From assembly GCA_021401465.1 (NCBI GenBank), contig JADDMT010000132.1:1-64000 (forward strand): 64,000 nucleotides of DNA, in the 5' to 3' direction. Below are positions 57,686 to 64,000 of this stretch, in pieces; position 1 is the stretch's first letter, and the number at the start of each line of letters is the position of its first letter. Made by a program: the position numbers and the translations under genes. Below the pieces are notes generated by a model that was given only the letters and a program-made list of their open reading frames with translations, searched no databases and had not been told where the DNA came from. This DNA is from Teratosphaeria epicoccoides. Lineage: Eukaryota; Ascomycota; Dothideomycetes; Mycosphaerellales; Teratosphaeriaceae.

Positions 57686-59665
57686 ATGACTGAAACTTCC
57701 TGTATCCACCGCCGATCACCCTCTCGCTTCGCCAAAACCCGCCCCGTCAGTCCCCGCGAAAACTCTATTCGTGTCTCCACCCAACCTAAAATCCTCCAAT
57801 ACACCACCCTCATCTGCCTCGTCTTCTTCAGCCTCTCCATCGGCTTCCTCCTCGGCGGCTTCCACCATCGCCTGCCATCATTCCTCACACGCTCACTCAC
57901 CACCGCCGTCACCGCCCACCATGCATCCCCACCGCTCATCCACGACGAGCTCATCAGCATTGCGACTGAAGGCGTTGATCCGACCACCGGCATTCCTCTC
58001 ATACCTCTCGCCGCGGACCCGTTCATGCAGCGCGTCGCGTTCGCGATGCCACAGCAGATTTTCGATTGGGCCCACGAAACACCCTGTCATATGAACCCCG
58101 ACCCGCCCTTCGGCTACGCGGTCGAGGAAAAAGGAGCGGTGAAATTGATGCGCTTGAGACGAAGTCTACATGGTGAAGGAGGGTTGAAGAGGTTCTGGAG
58201 TGGGGTGGAAGACGAGGTGAGGACCACTGATGCCAGGAACCGGATGACAAGGGAAAGTGTGCTTGAGGTTTTGGGCTTCAGAGGGTGGTGTGAGGGCGAG
58301 AAGGACGCGAGGAGGGTTTTGGAGGCGGAGAGGGAGGCGGAGATGGAGGAGGTGGGGGCGCTGAAGAGGGTTGAAGATCGGTGGGGGTGGAGGAGGTGTT
58401 TGTGGGCAAGATGGGGGATCTTGACAGGATCAAGACCTCGTCCTGTCGCTGGCAGAGACCCCGGTGGACCGATCCGCGAAGCGTGCGAGAATATTGGAGA
58501 TGAGAATAATTTGGAGGCATTCCGACAGCGGCTTCACAAACTCCAATCCGCCGCCCTCGGGGAACAACACCGCGTCCTCGCCCTCGTAGCCCAGATCGCC
58601 GATGCCGAAACGACGGACATCCTTTCAGCCACCATCATCCCTGCGATCCAGAACTGCAGCTCCTACTGGTCTTCTTCTACGCGCAGCGACTGTGTCACGC
58701 ACATCCTCCCTTCTCTCCACATACACTCGCACGCGGGAAACTGGACCCGCCCCTCCTGGGCCGAAGACAGCTCCGACGACACCGGGAAAGGCGAAACGAT
58801 CATGATCCGCCAACCGGACTCTGTGTACGGCGTCGCTGTGCCGAGTGAGAGGACGCCGAGTCGGTTCAAGAGCCAGGCATACGGGTTTGTGAGTCGACGA
58901 CAAGAAGTCTCTGGCCTCCAACACGATTTCCTCAACGCCCTCATCACCGAAATGCTCGCGGAGGCCGTGTTGGAAGTCATCGGGACACTGGAGGAGGTTT
59001 GCGACACTGAAGTGCGCAGGGGACAGGTATGGTGGTCGTCTCCACCACTCCCGCAGCAGGAGGACATTCCACACCCGCACCACCCGTCCAAACACCAACC
59101 ACAGCGACCTGCCCCCTCCCGCAGCAGAGGAATCTCCGCCCTCTTCTCCCGCGCCCTCATCTACCTCTCCCTCATCCCCCATCCCTTCAGCTCCCCCCGC
59201 CACCCCCCGCAAGGCGCCAGCTTCGCCTTCCAACACGACCGCGACATCTTCGCCCCGCTCCCCGGCCGCAACAAACGCGGCAAGTCCACCCCACGGGAGA
59301 AATTCTTCAACACCGCCATCTCGCGCCGCACCTGCCTCTACACGGCCGCGCGCTCCGGCCGCCCCACCGCCACCACCGTCCCCTTGTCCCGCGTCCCCAT
59401 CCCGGAACCCTTCAGCGGGATGGCGCTGGATGGCGGCGAAGTGGAGAAGACTCTGCGCACGGCGGGCGCGGACGTGAGGAATGCGTTCTGGGCGTTCTGG
59501 GGCTCTGGGGTCGAGGCGCGGTGGAAGATGGTGTGGGAGGCGAGGTTTTCCGGCGAAGGGAGGGGGGAGGCGAGGTATGCGTTGGATTTGGGGGGGACGG
59601 TAGGGGTGTTGGGGACGAGGAGTTGTCGGGGGTGGAGGAGGGAGGCGGGGTTGGAGGCGGAATGA
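57686..59665 (+). CDS. Hypothetical type II membrane protein, 659 aa
   Basis: Uninterrupted plus-strand frame. Start chosen at ATG 57,686, which has the best context (CCACCATGAC); an in-frame ATG at 57,650 would add 12 residues. The N-terminus is short and basic, followed by one membrane segment at residues 38-58 (Leu-Val-Phe-Phe-Ser-Leu-Ser-Ile-Gly core), which predicts a cytosolic N-terminus and a large lumenal or extracellular C-terminal part. That part contains an Arg/Glu-rich helical region, several Cys and Trp residues and an Arg/Pro-rich linker near 59,040-59,220. No catalytic motif or family is recognised. It resembles its neighbours only in having a single membrane span. Confidence 0.72.
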   Translation: MTETSCIHRRSPSRFAKTRPVSPRENSIRVSTQPKILQYTTLICLVFFSLSIGFLLGGFHHRLPSFLTRSLTTAVTAHHASPPLIHDELISIATEGVDPTTGIPLIPLAADPFMQRVAFAMPQQIFDWAHETPCHMNPDPPFGYAVEEKGAVKLMRLRRSLHGEGGLKRFWSGVEDEVRTTDARNRMTRESVLEVLGFRGWCEGEKDARRVLEAEREAEMEEVGALKRVEDRWGWRRCLWARWGILTGSRPRPVAGRDPGGPIREACENIGDENNLEAFRQRLHKLQSAALGEQHRVLALVAQIADAETTDILSATIIPAIQNCSSYWSSSTRSDCVTHILPSLHIHSHAGNWTRPSWAEDSSDDTGKGETIMIRQPDSVYGVAVPSERTPSRFKSQAYGFVSRRQEVSGLQHDFLNALITEMLAEAVLEVIGTLEEVCDTEVRRGQVWWSSPPLPQQEDIPHPHHPSKHQPQRPAPSRSRGISALFSRALIYLSLIPHPFSSPRHPPQGASFAFQHDRDIFAPLPGRNKRGKSTPREKFFNTAISRRTCLYTAARSGRPTATTVPLSRVPIPEPFSGMALDGGEVEKTLRTAGADVRNAFWAFWGSGVEARWKMVWEARFSGEGRGEARYALDLGGTVGVLGTRSCRGWRREAGLEAE

Positions 59666-60336
59666 GGGAGGGGGTTCAGTATGCAGCGGCAGTAATGGCA
59701 GTGTAGAAGTCCCTCCCTCTCTCTACTGTTCTCGCTTTGTTGGTGTCTTTGACGATGGATTCCCAAAGAGAACTGCATGCAGTACATGCACATAAATCTA
59801 CATACGTCTACATACATCTTCCCCATCCCGCCGCCGGCGCGTGTACGTGTACAGCACCCGCCTCAGAAAACAGAAGAGTGACGTGTATGGCCTCAAAATG
59901 TCTAGCCTCTTCTCCCCCCCCGTGACAAAAGCATCACCGAAGCTTATGCTTCTAGTACCCATCCATGTCATGCCATAATGGGATGAGGAGATTGACAGTT
60001 CGTGCAGAGAGCGGCGGGAGATACAACAAGCAGAGAGGGGAGAGCAATGGGAAGAAAGTCATCATTTCGATTGTCTATTTTCAGCCGTGATTGCTATCGC
60101 TCATGTATTGTGCGCAATCTGCGCGGTCATCGTGTCGTGTTCCTCACGCTTGTATGAAGGCAGCCAACTGGCATGGTCGGCGGTGCTCTCTGTCAATGTC
60201 GTCCGTAGTAACAAAAGAAAAAGAAAACAAAGATGCCATGAAATGCGCCCTCGTGTCATCTTTCCGTCCATGCATCAAGTCATTCTTCATCCATGTCATC
60301 CACCAAATATTCCGTAGCCAGACCCTGTGACAGCGA
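59666..60336. other. Convergent intergenic region
   Basis: Lies between the ends of the 659-aa (plus) and 590-aa (minus) genes. Contains a run of C residues near 59,915. No gene or terminator structure is recognised. Confidence 0.5.
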
Positions 60337-62241
60337 TCAGAAGACTGGCAAAGTCATGTGCTCCGGCAACATCGCAGGGGAAGCAGGGCCAAGCACCGGG
60401 CTGTTGAGGAAGTACGGCCCAGAGGACGGAACGCCAGCGTGAGCGGAAGCGCCGTGGTTGATCTGGCTAACGCCCGCGGGAGTGCTGTAGTTGTTCATAT
60501 GGTTAGCCGAGCCAGGCAGAGATGGAGTGCTGTGATTGTTCTGGCCGGCGTAAGTGCCGTAGTTGATTTTGTGGTCGGTCGGTCCACCCGGAGCGGAAAC
60601 GCCGTGGTTGTTCTGGCTCGCGCCAGCAGAAGTGCCGTAACTGCTGTACGACGGACCAACTGGAGGGTGAGTGCCGTGGTTGTTCTGGCCGTGATTGTTC
60701 TGGCCGTGAATGGTCTGAGCGTGGTTGTTCTGGCCGTGATTATGGTTGGTCTGGCCGTAGCTGGCGACGATGACGTTGCTATAAGGTGACTGACCATTCG
60801 GAGCAGGCGTGCCGTAATTGTGCTGACCGCCGTTGGCAGCGTTGAGGTGATTGCTGTGAGCAAGAGTCGAAGGTGCAGCCTGAACACACAGGTGAGGGTT
60901 CATGAGCGGAGGCGGTGAAGCGAAGTTGACATGACCGGTGTAGTTGTACATCGGTTTCTGCTGGTCCAGGCGGAAATGTATCTCATCGGAGCCGATTGGA
61001 ACGGAGTAAGAGTTCGTGTCAAGCTCGTGCTGTGGGCGACGATTGCGGCTCTGGAATCTAGCTGCAGCAGGGCCAGAGTTTGAGGCGAGCTGCTGTTGCG
61101 CCGCTTGGTACTGAGCGGGCGGCATGTTGACTTGCGGGACTGGACCGTTTGGAGCTCCGTGCAGCTTAGCCATGGCCGCGGCCAGCTGACTGCGAGTCTG
61201 CTCTAGATCACGGCGCAATTGTTCAGTCGTCTTGGCCAGCTCGATCTTATCGGCGAGGAGCCTGTCCTCTGCCATCTTGTTCGCCAGAGCGTTGGCGCGC
61301 TCCGTGTGGATTGACGTGACGATCATTTGGCTCAAGCTGTCAGGAGAGCCGCTGGCAAGGTGGACAATCGAGGACTTGTCCTGACCAAGACCACTCGCAA
61401 GAAGGCCGAGGAATGATTCCATCCAAGACTCACGCTGGCCGAGCTTCTGCTGCACATTGGTCAGATCGGCTTGCTGCTTGGCAAGCGCGGCATTGGCTGC
61501 GGCCAAGTCGGCCTGAGTGCAAGGCGCTGATCCATTCGGAAGAGTAGTCGCTGGTGCAGCCGATGGAGAGTTCGCACGTGATGCCTTCCTCATGGCGATG
61601 ACCTGCGCGGCACAAGTGCCATAAGACATGTACGGGCGCTTGATTGGTAGCAGGTAGGTGATGGGGGCGCTGGGGCCGGCCGGGTTGTCGTGGTTATGCA
61701 GGATGTCGGTTTGGTTGGCCCAAGTCTCGACGTAGGTTGCCCAGCTGCAGGTGCTTGCGGCCTGGTTGCCGCCGTGGGAGTCCTTCGTGATCAGGAGGGC
61801 CGGCTTGAGGAGAGTGCCGTTCACATTGCCCTGCGGCAAGGGTCAGCATTAGTCAAGCTGTGATGGGAGGCGGACGAACGAACCCGAATCAAATTCATCA
61901 CCTTGTCCAGGAGCTTCTCGTAGAGCTCGTCGTCCTCGTCCGCGGTATCCCAGCCCAAGCGGAGCATCAGAGCATGGACCAGGCGCGGGTCGAGAGCGCC
62001 ATGCGACAGGCCCTTGCGAGCACAATAGCGAATGATGTTGTCCTTGGTAGCAATCGACCAAGTGACCCTCGTGCCGTCCTGCCTTACCTTCTCGGCGGTA
62101 AGACTCTCGTAGAGCTGCCATGCGGAGGTTAGTGCCTGGATGCAGCGCCGGGTGTCTTGTGTGACAGGAGGTGAGGTGACTTGTAAGGCTTGCCTTGTTC
62201 GGGTTTTCCACCTTGACCACGATGGGAGTAGCAGCCTCCAT
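60337..62241 (-). CDS. Hypothetical Asn/His/Gln-repeat protein, 590 aa, two introns
   Basis: Minus-strand gene of three exons: 62,241-62,194, 62,114-61,884 and 61,830-60,337. Intron 2 (61,883-61,831, 53 bp) has donor GTTCGT and acceptor CCGCAG. Intron 1 (62,193-62,115, 79 bp) has a GC donor (AAG then GCAAGC), a CACTAAC branch site and acceptor GGCAG; both keep frame at phase 0. The N-terminal about 190 residues look globular. Two coiled-coil-like segments lie at about residues 200-229 and 271-316. The C-terminal 270 residues are low complexity with Tyr-Gly and Gly-Gln-Asn-Asn-His repeats (about 454-482 and on), giving a prion-like composition. No known domain. An RNA-granule or transcription role would be speculation. 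Confidence 0.72.
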
Positions 62242-62760
62242 GCTTGTTGCTGCTGAAGCTGTGCTTGCTGAAGTCGTCCTCGTCAAAGTCGGCGTTCGGG
62301 CAGTAGTTGATCAAGGAAGGGAAAAATCGGAGCGATGTGAGGAACGAAGTGAGGAATTGAGCACGAAACGGTGGTGGATACTGATTCCTGCAGCAGGGCG
62401 TCAGAAAGGACTGTCGCGAGTTCTCAGAGCGGCCAGCCACAAGGTCTCACATTCATTCGGCAGCATGCACAGTGCCGTCTGGCGACTGCGAAAGTATCGC
62501 GTGATGGATCCCCATTTTGGCTGGGATCGCGTTGTCCATGTCTCTATCCCAGCGATGGGCCCACTGGAACACGCATAGTCCGGACGGAAGGACGTTTTGC
62601 TAGCAGCCACGAACGCGCGATTGTCTGCATGCGGCATCTGTCGCGTGGTCGGTATGGCTTTCGCTCGCATGTGCAGCGAGATGAAGCCATGGAGCGATCA
62701 ACAACGGGCTGAGCGTCGTCGTGATACATGATGTTGATGTCAACCGTTGGCAAGTTCGCA

Positions 62761-62791
<31 letters not shown>

Positions 62792-62834
62792 CTGTGTGTG
62801 TTTGTGTGTGTGTGTATTTGTGTGTGTGTGTGTA

Positions 62835-62892
<58 letters not shown>

Positions 62893-64000
62893 AAATCTCT
62901 GAAAGAGAGTTAACGTGAAAGCCTGAGGCATCTATTCTTCGTGCTGAGTCACCTGTGGGATGCGCTGTGGCAGGTCACGGTCTGGCAGTAATGCGTTCGT
63001 TCATGTTCAGGGTAGATGGTCGGTGGGTGAGGATGGCTTTTCCGAAAGCGATTCCGAGATTCGCGATGACGGTATCGGGCACAGACGTCCACATGAACTG
63101 TTCTGAAGAATCAAGAGTGCCGACTCCTCATCACCAGGTGAGAGCTGTGGGTAAGGGTTACTGTACCCCAGACTGGCTAAAAAAACCGCTGGCCAAAAAT
63201 GGCAGGGGTAAGAGCCGCCGAGAGGATATGCCACTCATAGTCTGCTGTCAACAAAGGACTCAGATCCTCTACTTCCTCGCGCTGTTTTCCCATCAACGAG
63301 TAATTGGGCGAGCTGCACGCATGACATCGGATCGATGTGGACCCGCGCTCACTTCCGATGGTCATTCGAGTGCGGCCGCCGTCGTCTCATCTGGCGCAGA
63401 AATCTTGGCTGAAGGCTTGCGGATACGCGACAATCGTCAGGGCGTGAGCGTTTTCACAGGCAGGTGCAGTGTAGCAGCGCGGAGGACCAGCCGTACAATG
63501 CTCGGGCTCGTTGTGTCGCCTTACGCCTATGCCTCATCCAATGTTGTTGACATGACGGTTTTAGGCTTTCGCCTGAAGCAGGACCCACTGACAAGGTCCA
63601 AGTTCGATATCCTTGGCAAATGCTTGGCAAATGCTTCAAAACATCAAAATTCGGTCTCTTGACCTTTGTTTCCAACTTCTGACGGCAATCTATCGAGCAT
63701 ATCACCTCCAAGCTTGCTGATAACTTGTTGAGCAGATTGCATTCCAACATTCATGGGCTATTTGCCCCATCATCGTCCCAGGAAACATCAACTTCAGCGT
63801 TCTTGGCTGTTCTCAGATTGCGACGAGGGCGGGTGCTCCCGTATCGGATTTCGATGTAAGAGAGGGAGACTTCCGAGAAATCGGTGAATGATCGTGCGAA
63901 GCTCGGCCGCTCTGTAGAGAAAAATGCGGGGGGGGAAATATCTCACGGAACTTCAAAATTCGCGGTCACTCCCGTGCCTGGTGGTCACCATGCGCTCGAT
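62242..64000. other. Right-end region, no supported gene
   Basis: Contains the TG microsatellite at 62,765-62,888. An open frame at 62,955-63,662 (plus) begins at GTG and lacks a convincing ATG or splice structure; it is not called. No RNA gene is recognised. Confidence 0.45.
62765..62888 (+). repeat. (TG)n microsatellite
   Basis: About 124 bp of TG repeats with a few interruptions (TC, TT, TATT). The Cys/Val-only open frames across it are artefacts. Confidence 0.95.

Noticed and set aside
61849..62286. 145-codon minus frame overlapping exon 2 of the 590-aa gene
   Set aside because: Different frame from the spliced product; the spliced frame gives a coherent protein and uses the visible branch site.
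62721..62931. Cys/Val- and His/Thr-only open frames
   Set aside because: Translations of the TG/CA microsatellite.
62955..63662. 235-codon open frame
   Set aside because: Opens at GTG, has no good ATG context, splice signals or recognisable motif; GC-rich sequence often gives such frames.

Overview
The window looks like one chromosome segment of a filamentous ascomycete (Pezizomycotina) cut into two compartments. Roughly 1-48,930 is AT-rich and repeat-only. It is full of decayed LTR retrotransposons and DNA-transposon remnants in which conserved Trp and Gln codons have become TAG/TAA and the two LTRs of an element differ only by transitions, the signature of repeat-induced point mutation (RIP). 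From about 48,930 to 64,000 base composition changes abruptly to GC-rich sequence with open genes carrying 53-79 bp introns. A class within Pezizomycotina cannot be assigned from this alone.

Repeat compartment, left to right. (1) 10-171 is the 3' LTR of a family-2 element that runs off the left edge. (2) 172 to about 5,460 is a decayed Ty3/gypsy chromovirus on the minus strand. (3) 6,979-19,975 is a complete family-1 chromovirus on minus (471 bp LTRs, target duplication AGAGC), split by a complete family-2 chromovirus at 9,729-15,735 (167 bp LTRs, target duplication TTAGT). (4) 19,981-29,110 is older sequence with remnants of a DNA transposon: a minus-strand ORF, an SNF2-type helicase-like remnant and a Plavaka-type transposase. 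(5) 29,111-36,089 is a second complete family-1 copy on minus (target duplication CTAGA). (6) 36,095-37,137 holds about 94 bp tandem repeats and an array of three long hairpins. (7) 37,138-40,533 holds unidentified coding remnants. (8) 40,534-47,541 is a third complete family-1 copy, on plus (490 bp LTRs, target duplication AAATG/AAATA). (9) 47,547-48,930 is unidentified decayed sequence.

The most interesting observation is a reading frame antisense to gag-pol, between the chromodomain and the 3' LTR, in both retrotransposon families. In family 1 it is exactly 633 bp in all three copies, and its ancestral translation has the cysteine spacing of a fungal Zn(II)2Cys6 cluster followed by an acidic, probably coiled-coil segment. 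The independent family-2 element has a similar antisense frame with the same cysteine spacing. Family 2 also appears to self-prime reverse transcription in the manner of Tf1, because the predicted transcript start is complementary to the site next to the 5' LTR.

Gene compartment. Six genes are supported: a 212-aa single-membrane-span protein (plus), a 402-aa single-span protein (minus), a divergent pair of 170 aa (minus) and 405 aa (plus) sharing a 186 bp promoter interval, a 659-aa single-span protein (plus), and a 590-aa protein rich in Asn/His/Gln/Gly repeats (minus). None has a domain I can name. No rRNA, tRNA or CRISPR array was recognised.
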